A stretch of 64,000 bases of DNA from JAVVEH01 sp032251435 (GCA_032251435.1 JAVVEH010000024.1:3823-67822), one strand, 5' to 3'; shown: positions 36,532 through 43,515, numbered from the stretch's first letter. Translations and numbers: made by a program. Notes: generated from the letters alone by a model not told the origin.

Positions 36532-37641
36532 ATGAGTCACACAAAAATCGCACCGTTGATCGTTTTCGCCGCTGCTATTTTTACGCTGTCCACCCGAGCA
36601 CAGGATATGGGGCATGTGATCATGCCCGGAGCGGATCTGATGATACAGGTGAAGCTGGCTGACATAAGCAAGGCGCCTATTTTTATCGCGATGAAAAAAT
36701 GGAAAGAAGAGCAGGAGGTGAAGGCCCCGGAAGACCGTGTCGCCGGTGTCGAGGAAACTGACAAAGCGATGGCTGAGCTTCGCATGGTGACCGGTTTGGA
36801 ACCCGCTGATTTCCTGTTATTTGTCGCGACGGTTAACCTTGATGGTGTTGATTGGGATGACACCCCTGAAATGGGAGGGGTTGACGCCCTCGCCGCCGTG
36901 AAACTGGGCAAAGAATTACCGGTCAGCAAGCTTGAGACAGGGCTAAAGGCCTCGTTTGCCAAAAAAGCTGAAGAAAAAGAAACCCCCGCTGGTACAGTTT
37001 CCCGGTATTCTTACGATGACACGGTTATTCTTCAAGTGAAAGAGCCCGACGATGACGTGCCGACATGTTTGGCTATGACCAGTGACGACAAAGTCCTGCT
37101 TGTCGGGTCGAAATCGGCCATTGAAGGCGCCCTTGATCGGTATGCGTCGGGCAGTAAGATTTCTCCCAGCACCCTTTTTCCCGCTTCCGTCGGGAAGGCG
37201 GTTGGCCGCGGCAGTTGCTATATGCTGCTCAATCCCACAGCCGATATGATGACCAGAATGGGGAAACAAGAAGACGGCGCGCCCAACCCGGCTAAAGATC
37301 TGCTGACAAAATTAAAATCAATCGGCCTTGGGATTAATTTCGGTGAATCCCTGGATTTGGCCCTGATTGGCCAATTCACCACGGACGAGGCGGCCCGGCA
37401 GGCCAGCATGATGGTTGACGCCCAAGCTGTCAGCGGCTTAAAAATGATGTTGTCCATGATGACCGGCGGCGCACCGTTGCCCATGCTGCAAACGATGAAA
37501 GCGGGCGCGGGACAGATCGGCATGGCCTGGTTTAAGATGTCCCTTTCCCAAGCGGATCTTGATGTTCTCGCTCAAGTCGCGGAAAAGAAGACGCGGGAAG
37601 CCCCGGTGGCGGAAGAGAACATGCAGTGGGAGGAGGAGTGA
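36532..37641 (+). CDS. Secreted protein of unknown function
   Basis: 369 residues; AAAAGGAAAC precedes ATG 36532. A signal peptide ends near LSTRAQD. The body begins VIMPGADLMIQVKLADISK and contains alternating strand and helix segments, with CLAMTSDDKVLLVGSKSAIEGALDRY in the middle and a Met-rich helix (MMLSMMTGGAPLPML) near 305. This layout recalls uncharacterised DUF3352-like periplasmic proteins seen in PVC bacteria, but I do not claim membership. The last 20 residues are acidic. Possibly periplasmic or lipid-associated. Confidence 0.7.
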   Translation: MSHTKIAPLIVFAAAIFTLSTRAQDMGHVIMPGADLMIQVKLADISKAPIFIAMKKWKEEQEVKAPEDRVAGVEETDKAMAELRMVTGLEPADFLLFVATVNLDGVDWDDTPEMGGVDALAAVKLGKELPVSKLETGLKASFAKKAEEKETPAGTVSRYSYDDTVILQVKEPDDDVPTCLAMTSDDKVLLVGSKSAIEGALDRYASGSKISPSTLFPASVGKAVGRGSCYMLLNPTADMMTRMGKQEDGAPNPAKDLLTKLKSIGLGINFGESLDLALIGQFTTDEAARQASMMVDAQAVSGLKMMLSMMTGGAPLPMLQTMKAGAGQIGMAWFKMSLSQADLDVLAQVAEKKTREAPVAEENMQWEEE

Positions 37642-37776
37642 CACCGGGCTCAAACTGCTCTCCGAAAACCGTGTCGAAGAGGCCATTCCACTATTGGCTC
37701 AATACGCGCGGGATCATCCGGTGTTTATTAAAAGGAATACGCGCGACTGAAACGGCAGCTGGCTGACTGTCACTCC

Positions 37777-37816
37777 GCAATTGGGGACGTATTTGGGCAA
37801 TTGGGGACGTATTCGG
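37777..37816. repeat. Two tandem 20-bp repeats
   Basis: GCAATTGGGGACGTATTTGG is repeated once, with a single T-to-C change. The GGGACGT core recurs in other intergenic repeats of the window (GGGACGTTGTTGC near 40021 and 40880, GGAGACGTACG near 38601). Confidence 0.75.
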
Positions 37817-38073
37817 GGAACATGATGAAAGAGAATAAGAAAGAGATATTTTCAACTATTAAAAAGCCGTTAGAAGCAATTCTTATGTGCTTGGGGTTTT
37901 GCTCTAAGAGGATTTTTGCCCTTCTTAATTGAGGCAGCCGAATGCCCGTCCCTTTTTCCCGGAATCTCATCCGTCCATTACCGATTTTTCCGGTACGTAA
38001 TTGCGGGTCAGCCTCCGATTTGCTTTTATCCGGCCTGTCTCGCCTCCGCGAGAAAAATTAACACATCAAACAG

Positions 38074-38103
38074 ATCCCCGCCCGGATAAAACCGGGTGGG
38101 GAT
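38074..38103. repeat. 12-bp inverted repeat with 6-base loop
   Basis: ATCCCCGCCCGG ATAAAA CCGGGTGGGGAT: eleven of twelve pairs are Watson-Crick and the twelfth is a G-T. No T-run follows. It could be a REP-type hairpin or a weak terminator for the toxin-antitoxin remnant downstream of which it lies. Confidence 0.5.
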
Positions 38104-38132
38104 ACTGTTGCGAGCAAAGGGGAAAAGCGGAT

Positions 38133-38241
38133 CTACTTCAACCGTTCCAGAAACTTAGCTGGAGGGAGAATAGTGATTCCCTCACAGGCCTTTCCAAAAA
38201 ATGCCGGATACAAGAACATTAGTGTCAATTACGACACGCAT
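38133..38241 (-). pseudogene. Internally deleted PIN-domain (VapC-type) toxin
   Basis: On the minus strand, ATG 38241 gives MRVVIDTNVLVSGIFWKGL and stop. The first 18 residues are the canonical start of TIGR00305-type PIN ribonucleases, with the first catalytic Asp in VIDTNVLVS. Immediately after, in the +1 frame, the sequence reads CEGITILPPAKFLERLK and TAG, matching the usual C-terminal end of the same family. About 100 central codons, including the other acidic residues, are missing. Its start overlaps the antitoxin stop by 17 bases, as in intact pairs. It cannot be an active nuclease. Confidence 0.8.
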
Positions 38242-38491
38242 GACGAACCTCGGCAATAGCTCCTAAAACATCATCAGGAGTTAAACCGGCTTCAATTTCA
38301 GCTTGCCGACTTTCCTCTGCCAATTCCCGGAAAGCCTCCAGACGGGGAGGAATAATGGGCTTCATCAGCACATTTTCTCCATCGGTCACCACCATCAGTT
38401 TGCTACCGGATAAAATCCCCAGCTGTTTCCGGATACTTCCCGGTATCACGACTTGTCCCTTGCTTGAGACACTGGCCATTTCAACTTGCAT
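38225..38491 (-). CDS. AbrB/MazE-type (SpoVT-AbrB fold) antitoxin, orphaned
   Basis: 88 residues. The swapped-hairpin DNA-binding motif reads VSSKGQVVIPGSIRKQLGI and LMVVTDGENVLMKPI; the C-terminal helix (EAFRELAEESRQAEIEAGL) would bind the toxin. GAGGTG precedes ATG 38491. The partner PIN toxin next to it is deleted internally, so this antitoxin is probably maintained only as an autoregulator or is on the way to loss. Confidence 0.85.
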   Translation of the reverse strand: MQVEMASVSSKGQVVIPGSIRKQLGILSGSKLMVVTDGENVLMKPIIPPRLEAFRELAEESRQAEIEAGLTPDDVLGAIAEVRHACRN

Positions 38492-38844
38492 GATGCACCT
38501 CGCTTTGTTTGAAAGTAAGCATTTCTTACAGTGGTGCTATAGGATGTTATCGGCCTGTGTCAACATCTCCACCTAACCCTTTTGGGATTAGGGAGGGATT
38601 AGGAGACGTACGCAGGGAAGATAGCGCAGGAGAAGAAGAAAGAGATATTTTCACAGCCGTCCCATGGGATGGCCAGATCAACGTTGTCCAGAACCTTGTC
38701 CAGAACCAAAGTCAAAATGGAGTCAGGTTCTGGACAAGGTTTGAATTTCGCTTGCACGAAAAACAAAAAATCTTAACTGGGGATACCGATAAAATCGAAA
38801 CCTCAAGCACAAAAAAGTCGAAAATCAGCCGATTTTCATGAGTT
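38492..38844. other. Gap with repeats, no gene
   Basis: A plus-strand open frame runs through 38509-38841 but has no protein character or ribosome binding site. The stretch holds a second copy of the dispersed repeat (about 38599-38653, ending AAGAAAGAGATATTTTCA as at 37854) and the TTGTCCAGAACC inverted array at 38684-38739. Confidence 0.5.
38684..38739. repeat. Tandem and inverted TTGTCCAGAACC array
   Basis: TTGTCCAGAACC occurs twice head to tail (38684-38695 and 38696-38707), and its reverse complement GGTTCTGGACAA follows at 38726-38737. With two more paired bases the inverted repeat is a perfect 14-bp stem (38694-38707 with 38726-38739) and an 18-base loop. Operator, transposon end or hairpin are all possible. 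Confidence 0.75.
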
Positions 38845-38952
38845 ATGGGATCACAGTGTCTGAAATTCTTTAATGACCAGCGATACCACCTTCACAGTTA
38901 TTGTATTATGCCCAACCATGTTCATGTTATGGAAAAGAAAGGTCTGATTTAA
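38845..38952 (+). pseudogene. Remnant of a REP-associated (Y1, HUH) transposase
   Basis: The plus frame ending at TAA 38950 contains FFNDQRYHLHSYCIMPNHVH followed by VMEKKG. MPNHVHV is the HUH metal-binding signature of Y1/IS200-like REP-associated tyrosine transposases and the preceding YHLH-type strand also fits. Only about 35 codons survive and the catalytic Tyr region is gone. The remnant ends 3 bases before the PPC-domain gene. It differs from the intact transposase at 58676 (TSNHVHLLI), so it belonged to another subfamily. Confidence 0.7.
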
Positions 38953-38955
38953 ACT

Positions 38956-39405
38956 ATGAAATATACAGAAACGAGACTGGGACGGGTGTTTGTCATCCGT
39001 CTGGAAAATGGCGATATTTTGCACGAGTGTGTTGAGACATTCGCCGCGACGCGCGGGGTGCGGGCCGGAGCGCTGCTGGCCGTCGGCGGGGTGGATGGAG
39101 GAAGCCGATTGGTTGTCGGCCCGGAAGACGGGGAGGCCCGGCCGGTGGTTCCGATGGAGCAGGTGCTGACGGCGGCGCATGAGGCGGCCGGGGTGGGCAC
39201 GCTTTTCCCGGATGAGGACGGCACGCCCATCCTGCATATGCATGCGGCCTGCGGACGGGAAAACCAAACGGTCACCGGCTGCGCGCGCCGGGGCGTGCGC
39301 GTGTGGCAGGTGCTGGAACTGATATTGATTGAATTGGCTGATACTGGAAGCATACGCAAGATGGATCCCGCGACCGGGTTCAAATTACTCGAACCTGAAG
39401 GATGA
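38956..39405 (+). CDS. PPC (DUF296) domain DNA-binding-type protein
   Basis: 149 residues of a single PPC/DUF296 domain: RVFVIRLENGDILHECVETF, AGALLAVGGVDGGSRLVV, ILHMHAACGRENQTVTGCAR. The conserved His pair in HMHAA is typical of bacterial members, which form trimers and may bind metal; the plant AT-hook relatives bind DNA, the bacterial role is unknown. AAAGG precedes the ATG, inherited from the transposase remnant that ends just upstream. Its stop overlaps the next gene by 4 bases. Confidence 0.82.
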   Translation: MKYTETRLGRVFVIRLENGDILHECVETFAATRGVRAGALLAVGGVDGGSRLVVGPEDGEARPVVPMEQVLTAAHEAAGVGTLFPDEDGTPILHMHAACGRENQTVTGCARRGVRVWQVLELILIELADTGSIRKMDPATGFKLLEPEG

Positions 39406-39863
39406 CGAGGGTGCATATCTATATTGACGCGGACGCCTGTCCGGTTAAGGAGGAAGTCTATCGGGTCGCCCGGCGCTATGGGCTTGAGGTCACCTTGGTG
39501 GCGAATGCTTACTTGCGGATTCCGCGGGAGGACTGGGCGCGTCTTAAACTTGTTCCGGCGGGCCCTGACGAGGCGGATGACTGGATCGCGGAGTCCGCGG
39601 TCACCGGGGATATTGTCGTGACGGCCGATATTCCCCTGGCGGCCCGCTGCGTCAAAAAAGGGGCGTATGTTTTGAGTCCCAAAGGGAAGATGTTTACCGA
39701 AAATGATATTGGCATGACACTGGCCACACGCAATTTACTCAGTGATCTTCGGGACCTGGGTGAGATCACCGGCGGGCCGCCGCCGTTTCAACCGCGTGAC
39801 CGATCGCGGTTTCTCCAGCAGCTGGATAAGATCATTCAAAAGGCGGGAAGGCCCCACGGATGA
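39402..39863 (+). CDS. YaiI/YqxD family (DUF188) protein, PIN-like fold
   Basis: 153 residues, starts IYIDADACPVKEEVYRVARR, and has DDWIAESAVTGDIVVTADIPL and GMTLATRNLLSDLRDLG. The family is conserved and uncharacterised; acidic residues in YIDADACP and VTADIPLA suggest a PIN-type nuclease fold. Its start overlaps the previous stop (ATGA), so the two are co-translated. The stop TGA lies inside a dispersed CACGGATGA repeat (39854-39886). Confidence 0.88.
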   Translation: MTRVHIYIDADACPVKEEVYRVARRYGLEVTLVANAYLRIPREDWARLKLVPAGPDEADDWIAESAVTGDIVVTADIPLAARCVKKGAYVLSPKGKMFTENDIGMTLATRNLLSDLRDLGEITGGPPPFQPRDRSRFLQQLDKIIQKAGRPHG

Positions 39864-39886
39864 AGACGAATGGACACGGATGAAAC
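39854..39886. repeat. CACGGATGA-type dispersed repeat at the yaiI-like gene stop
   Basis: Two CACGGATGA units separated by about 11 bases (GGATGAAGACGAATGGACACGGATGAA). The first contains the stop codon of the preceding gene. Related units form the larger palindromic element at 51906-51981. Confidence 0.55.
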
Positions 39887-40017
39887 AGGCGCGCCCTCAG
39901 CCATCCGGGGCGCTTGTAGGGTGGTGCCGCATGAGTCCCGTTTCGCATGACAACGCGGGCACGGGATAGGGAGTTAAAGTCCCCTTTAGCCGATTATTTT
40001 TCTTATCTCAATTATTT

Positions 40018-40041
40018 CAATAGGGACGTTGTTGCATAACC
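40018..40041 (+). repeat. 24-bp direct repeat, left copy, flanking the BrnT-BrnA locus
   Basis: Identical to 40877-40900 over all 24 bases; core AGGGACGTTGTTGCATAACC. The surrounding gap (39864-40162) otherwise shows no gene. Confidence 0.9.
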
Positions 40042-40162
40042 AAATTTTTAAGTACGCTTCTTTTTTGCAGTATTTATGACATTTATGTTTGTAAGTAAAG
40101 ACTTTCTGCACCAACGGCCCCATTTTATCCAGTTCTGATATCTCTTGCCAACGTGCTCTTCA

Positions 40163-40195
40163 CCGGCTGAGGCGCGAAGTCCGGTGCAAGAGGCT
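40163..40195 (-). repeat. REP element, copy 1
   Basis: 33 bases matching, in reverse complement, 58493-58525 at 31 positions. With flanking bases it forms a hairpin: CTCTTCACCGG (40156-40166) against CCGGTGCAAGAG (40181-40192) with one bulge. Copy 2 lies just upstream of the intact REP-associated transposase. Confidence 0.85.
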
Positions 40196-40210
40196 GGTTC
40201 AAAGATTGGT

Positions 40211-40480
40211 TTACAGAGAATGCTGCAGCTCGGAACGGAGACGCTCGGCGAGGAACATTTTCACCAGACTCTGATAGGGAACATCCTGCTTGTGAGCAAG
40301 CAACTTCAGTTGCTCCAGCATCGATTCCGGCAAACGCAATGAAATGCTTTTGGTAGACGGTTTGAGTTCTGGGAGAACCAAAGGCTCAGCCTCGGACCAA
40401 TTCACATATTCTGTGGAATCGTGAGTCTGCCAGAAACGGCGTTCTTCCGCTTCATTTTTGAATGTCGGTAGTCTTTTCAT
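40211..40480 (-). CDS. brnA: BrnA-type antitoxin (CopG/ribbon-helix-helix)
   Basis: 89 residues. N-terminal EAEERRFWQTHDSTEYVNW is the BrnA-type toxin-binding segment, followed by the ribbon-helix-helix STKSISLRLPESMLEQLKLL and VPYQSLVKMFLAERL. It should neutralise BrnT and repress the shared promoter. It overlaps the toxin gene by 4 bases; toxin first and antitoxin second is the normal order for brnTA. Confidence 0.85.
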   Translation of the reverse strand: MKRLPTFKNEAEERRFWQTHDSTEYVNWSEAEPLVLPELKPSTKSISLRLPESMLEQLKLLAHKQDVPYQSLVKMFLAERLRSELQHSL

Positions 40481-40779
40481 GATTCGTATTGCTCCGCTTC
40501 GTGTTGAGTCATGTCGCGGGCGGATATGACACGGATAAGTTTACCTCTGACGATGAAGCAAACAAACAGCAATCGATCAGCATCCGTTCTACCCAGAGCA
40601 AAATACCTGGTTTCAAATGAAGAATGTCCTCGATCGCGTTTCACTATCAAAGGTTGGTTGAAGAAAACCTGCTCGCATTCTGCTTGGGAAACATCATGCC
40701 GGTCCCAGTTCTTGGTGGCATTTCCTGAATCCCATTGGAATCCGGTACATGAATGCAGTCTGTCTTTCGGCTTGACCAT
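40477..40779 (-). CDS. brnT: BrnT-type ribonuclease toxin
   Basis: 100 residues, RelE-like fold of BrnT: FQWDSGNATKNWDRHDVSQ, ETRYFALGRTDADRLLFVCF, RVISARDMTQHEAEQYES. The conserved Arg, His and C-terminal RxIxAR motif are all present, so it is probably an active mRNA/rRNA-cleaving toxin. The start carries about 12 residues more than many BrnT. ATG 40779 has only a crowded AAGGG and lies 6 bases after a TATACT -10 box, so leaderless translation is likely. Confidence 0.88.
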   Translation of the reverse strand: MVKPKDRLHSCTGFQWDSGNATKNWDRHDVSQAECEQVFFNQPLIVKRDRGHSSFETRYFALGRTDADRLLFVCFIVRGKLIRVISARDMTQHEAEQYES

Positions 40780-40785
40780 GCCCTT

Positions 40786-40813
40786 AGTATATCTTTAAAA
40801 TATACAAAATCAA
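40786..40813 (-). promoter_or_regulatory. Promoter and operator of brnTA
   Basis: On the minus strand: TTGATT (40813-40808), 16-base spacer, TATACT (40791-40786). The inverted repeat GTATAT, 7 bases, ATATAC (40787-40805) occupies the spacer and most of the -10 box, where an antitoxin-bound complex would block RNA polymerase. Confidence 0.7.
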
Positions 40814-40876
40814 ATTACTTGCGGGATTTGAACGACGGGGTCTGGGGCTGGCTTTAGCGTTGCAATAGGGTCGTTG

Positions 40877-40900
40877 CAATAGGGACGTTGTTGCATAACC
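40877..40900 (+). repeat. 24-bp direct repeat, right copy
   Basis: Identical to 40018-40041. Just before and into it, CGTTGCAATAGGG occurs twice (40858-40870 and 40872-40884), a 14-base tandem step. Confidence 0.9.
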
Positions 40901-41060
40901 TTCAAACCGCCTGGAAAAAGGCTGATGGCCACAAAAAGGCACAAAAAAACAATAACTTCCTGTCGGAGGCCCCGGAATCGATCACGATTACGACAACCGT
41001 TCGGACCGTTCCGGTCCTCACTGACAACGACAACGACACAAAATCGAGAGCATCGCGCCA

Positions 41061-41201
41061 TCAGGCGCTCAAGTCATTTCTGGGCCAACGTCGAATAACC
41101 CAAGCTGCTTTTTGAGCATCCTTAGCCGAAAGAGCATCCAAAAACTCCTCAACGGGGGTTTTCCCCGCACATGTTTTGTAGAATATGACTTCTCTGACCA
41201 T
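41061..41201 (-). pseudogene. Truncated Gp49/HigB-like toxin
   Basis: 46 residues: MVREVIFYKT, then GKTPVEEFLDALSAKDAQKA and AWVIRR, then an unrelated tail and stop. This is the N-terminal third of phage-derived Gp49-like/HigB (RelE superfamily) toxins, which are usually about 110 residues. The catalytic C-terminal strand and the partner antitoxin gene are missing. Confidence 0.7.
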
Positions 41202-41297
41202 GATGGAAACAAGTTAACGCCCATGTTAACATTTCCAAGTTAAGTATGACAATTTCTGGGCGAACGTCATGATCTGGGGCCGACGATAGGAGCTCCC

Positions 41298-42335
41298 TTA
41301 GCATCTGTTTGTTGGTTTCGTTGCTTTAGGCAGGACGAGATGTAGCGACAATGGAGTGCCCATAAATGCTAAGATAAGCGCATCTAGGATCCACATGCCA
41401 GCACAGTAATCGCTCTCAACATAGATATTAAAAAGAGGCAGAAAGATCAAAATGAGGGCAGTACAAGCCCAATATACGAAACTGATTGTCCTGACGGGTA
41501 AACGTCCGACCGCGCAAAGTATGTAGGTACCTCCAATCAGATAAAGGACCATCAATTTCATGCCAAAAGACATAGTGTAAAAACAATATGTTTCTGGCAA
41601 AATATCTATGCACGCAATGAGTGCCAAACTGATAGCTCCCAACCCAATGATGCCTGCAATGATTCTTCCCGGTAATCGCATTCTCACTCCTGGTTGTTTA
41701 TCTGTTTCAGTCAAAGGTCTGAAGACCTCAAACTTACACCAGATCCCGATAGAAATGAAGCCTACAGCAGCAATGACAGCCAATGCGACGATCAAATCGA
41801 CGCGGTCAACTATCACGAATAGGTCTCCGAAAACTGTGAGCAGGATAAGGGCGGCCCAGACGATGGCCATGGCCGCAATCTTCAAGACGTAGTTTGCCGT
41901 TGTCATCAATATCTCTTCCCGACATGGGTGCCTACCAGATTCAGCAGCAGCCGAGTTCCGGGTCGGAGGACTGGCTGGTTGTGGTTCCGGTGCCACTTTC
42001 CTCGAAAGCTCGAGAACAGCGAGAAAGGTCCCGCCTCCTGTGACGAAGGTTCCTAGACCTGAAACAAACACAGACCAAGGATCAATCCAATGCACAATGG
42101 CAGAACTGCCAAAGACCGAATCAACCCCTAATTGCCTCAGAATATTCAAAAAAGTTGTGAACAGAATATAACAGGGCATCATTGCAGCCCCCACAAGGAG
42201 AGCTATTCCAGCCCGGAGGCATTTTCTGCGGATGATTAATACGCAACCTCCTATTCCCGTAAGAGCTATGCCCCCCAGCATCAAAAACTTCCATACAGTC
42301 ATCATTATTGTGATCATTAAGTTATTCTTATCCAA
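41298..42335 (-). CDS. Multi-pass membrane protein of unknown function
   Basis: 345 residues. Three hydrophobic segments in the first 110 residues, a Pro/Ser-rich hydrophilic linker (about 112-142, PEPQPASPPTRNSAAAESG), then about six more from 150 (VLKIAAMAIVWAALILLTVF). GAAGAG sits before an internal ATG at the linker end (MTTANYVLKIAAM), so the gene may be two small membrane genes fused or may have an internal start. No conserved motif recognised. Base composition is AT-richer than the neighbouring hydrolase and efflux genes. Confidence 0.6.
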   Translation of the reverse strand: MDKNNLMITIMMTVWKFLMLGGIALTGIGGCVLIIRRKCLRAGIALLVGAAMMPCYILFTTFLNILRQLGVDSVFGSSAIVHWIDPWSVFVSGLGTFVTGGGTFLAVLELSRKVAPEPQPASPPTRNSAAAESGRHPCREEILMTTANYVLKIAAMAIVWAALILLTVFGDLFVIVDRVDLIVALAVIAAVGFISIGIWCKFEVFRPLTETDKQPGVRMRLPGRIIAGIIGLGAISLALIACIDILPETYCFYTMSFGMKLMVLYLIGGTYILCAVGRLPVRTISFVYWACTALILIFLPLFNIYVESDYCAGMWILDALILAFMGTPLSLHLVLPKATKPTNRC

Positions 42336-42378
42336 CGTGTGCCTCTGGGGCTCTTTGGAGCGGAGCGGAAAAGAGTCC

Positions 42379-42807
42379 CTAGCAGGCTTTTGTTGCTTGA
42401 ATGTTCTTTGGCTGGTGTGCCAGAAACAATACTAAATCTTTAACAGTGAGTACCTCACCGTAGAAAGGATTGCCTTCAACACTATCCATATTAATGTCAA
42501 GATCATCGGCCACTTCTAAACAGATATCATACATGTCCTCGTCACACATATTGAGGGTTTTATAAAAGTCGTCGTCTGCTTTTACTGGGAATGGCCTGTC
42601 ATCAATTTCTCCTATCCACTCCTGAACAGTTTCGAATACGGCACGCATTATCCTTGTGTCTACGTTGCGGTAGTCGAAGGAGCGAGCATAAGCACAAATA
42701 TTTACAGGACCTCTGCTCACAGCAATTCGCCTCATCCGATGCTGCTCAATTTCAGAAGCAATGGCAAACAGTGCGAAGAAACCAAGAATTGTATAGAGCA
42801 AAATCAT
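42379..42807 (-). CDS. Membrane-anchored small acidic protein
   Basis: 142 residues: one N-terminal transmembrane helix (ILLYTILGFFALFAIASEI), then a soluble acidic domain with FDYRNVDTRIMRAVFETVQE, DDFYKTLNMCDEDMYDI and EGNPFYGEVLTVKDLVLFLA. The second half recalls acyl-carrier-like helical bundles but has no clear phosphopantetheine serine, so I do not assign it. It follows the multi-pass membrane protein gene in the same orientation group. Confidence 0.55.
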   Translation of the reverse strand: MILLYTILGFFALFAIASEIEQHRMRRIAVSRGPVNICAYARSFDYRNVDTRIMRAVFETVQEWIGEIDDRPFPVKADDDFYKTLNMCDEDMYDICLEVADDLDINMDSVEGNPFYGEVLTVKDLVLFLAHQPKNIQATKAC

Positions 42808-42868
42808 ATTTTTCTGTGCGTGCTGATGAGGGGCTTGGCAGCCGCTGCTGATGCCAAGTCCCTCTCCA

Positions 42869-43144
42869 TTATTTTGTTCGACCTAAATTCGGATTCAGGG
42901 AGGAGTGGTTAATAAGCCAATATGCTGTTGCCACAAAGACTCCCCCAATCAATGTGGCAAAAAACCAGATAACCGGACCAGGTCCGAAAGACTTCTCCCC
43001 CAGACGACGCAAATGGTAGCAATCGCGAAATACGTGAATCGCAAAAAAGAAATGAATCAGCAATGTGACACCTGCAATTACGGCCCACATGATAAACATG
43101 GGAAGCCCGTTACCTGCTATCGTTGGCATGGAAATATTGAACAT
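42869..43144 (-). CDS. Small two-helix membrane protein
   Basis: 91 residues with two strong transmembrane helices (PMFIMWAVIAGVTLLIHFFF and PVIWFFATLIGGVFVATAYW) joined by a short charged loop (RDCYHLRRLGEK). No family recognised. It is in the same AT-rich minus-strand group. Confidence 0.5.
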   Translation of the reverse strand: MFNISMPTIAGNGLPMFIMWAVIAGVTLLIHFFFAIHVFRDCYHLRRLGEKSFGPGPVIWFFATLIGGVFVATAYWLINHSSLNPNLGRTK

Positions 43145-43240
43145 CTATTCTTCTCCTCGAACGTTATGATCTGGGGTCCCTCAGCATCAATTGGTTCTTT
43201 ATTCCTCCAGTGCCAGTCCTGCTTTAGGACAGAAATGATC

Positions 43241-43459
43241 CTAAAACAGTAATACAATGCCGATTATTTGGACCCCAAATGGTTTTGAGGCAACTCTCCA
43301 GTGTATTATGAGGAAAAACACTTCAACAAAAGGAATAAACAGAACCCCAAGGCCCCACAAAAGACTTTCACGAAAACTTTCAACTATGAACCATATGCCA
43401 CCGAATAAGAAACCGTTTTCTCGTGCCTTTTCCCTCCTAAGGCGGGCAGGCAGTGGCAT
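43241..43459 (-). CDS. Small two-helix membrane protein
   Basis: 72 residues; basic N-terminus, one amphipathic segment and two hydrophobic stretches (LLWGLGVLFIPFVEVFFLII and the C-terminal GVQIIGIVLLF). It might be a short real gene; there is no strong ribosome binding site and no family match. Confidence 0.4.
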   Translation of the reverse strand: MPLPARLRREKARENGFLFGGIWFIVESFRESLLWGLGVLFIPFVEVFFLIIHWRVASKPFGVQIIGIVLLF

Positions 43460-43515
43460 ACATTCTTCTGGTTTTAATGAAGAGTTACCGGATCACAATT
43501 AATTGTATGTATTCT

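Larger units (their letters stand above)
37642..38132. other. Remnant-rich gap: TPR-like fragment and short repeats
   Basis: Directly after the secreted protein gene, one plus frame (about 37644-37750) reads GLKLLSENRVEEAIPLLAQY and stops soon after, like the first helices of a tetratricopeptide gene. There is no start with a ribosome binding site and nothing after it, so it looks like a remnant. After it come the tandem repeat at 37777-37816, a copy of a dispersed repeat ending AAGAAAGAGATATTTTCA (37837-37854), and an inverted repeat at 38074-38103. No intact gene. Confidence 0.4.

Noticed and set aside
37777..37816. Start of a CRISPR array.
   Set aside because: Two tandem copies without spacers, and no cas gene anywhere in the window.
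38509..38841. A 110-codon plus-strand frame.
   Set aside because: It runs through the TTGTCCAGAACC array and a dispersed repeat, has no ribosome binding site and no protein character.
42..39598. The palindrome GCGGANTCCGC occurs at 42, 11618, 15439, 21261, 22713 and 39588, more often than base composition would suggest.
   Set aside because: Five of the six encode Ala-(Glu/Asp)-Ser-Ala with the preferred codons GCG, GA(A/G/C), TCC, GCG in unrelated genes, so codon preference explains most of it. A genome count corrected for codon use would decide.
40815..40840. A tRNA-like 3' end on the minus strand (GTTCAAATCCCGCAAG) next to the brnTA promoter.
   Set aside because: The T-stem does not pair and no anticodon arm or acceptor stem is found upstream, so it is neither a tRNA nor a convincing attachment site.
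40888..41115. A 75-codon plus-strand frame containing Asp/Asn- and Thr-rich runs.
   Set aside because: The runs come from ACGACAACGAC low-complexity DNA; no start signal and the truncated toxin lies opposite its end.
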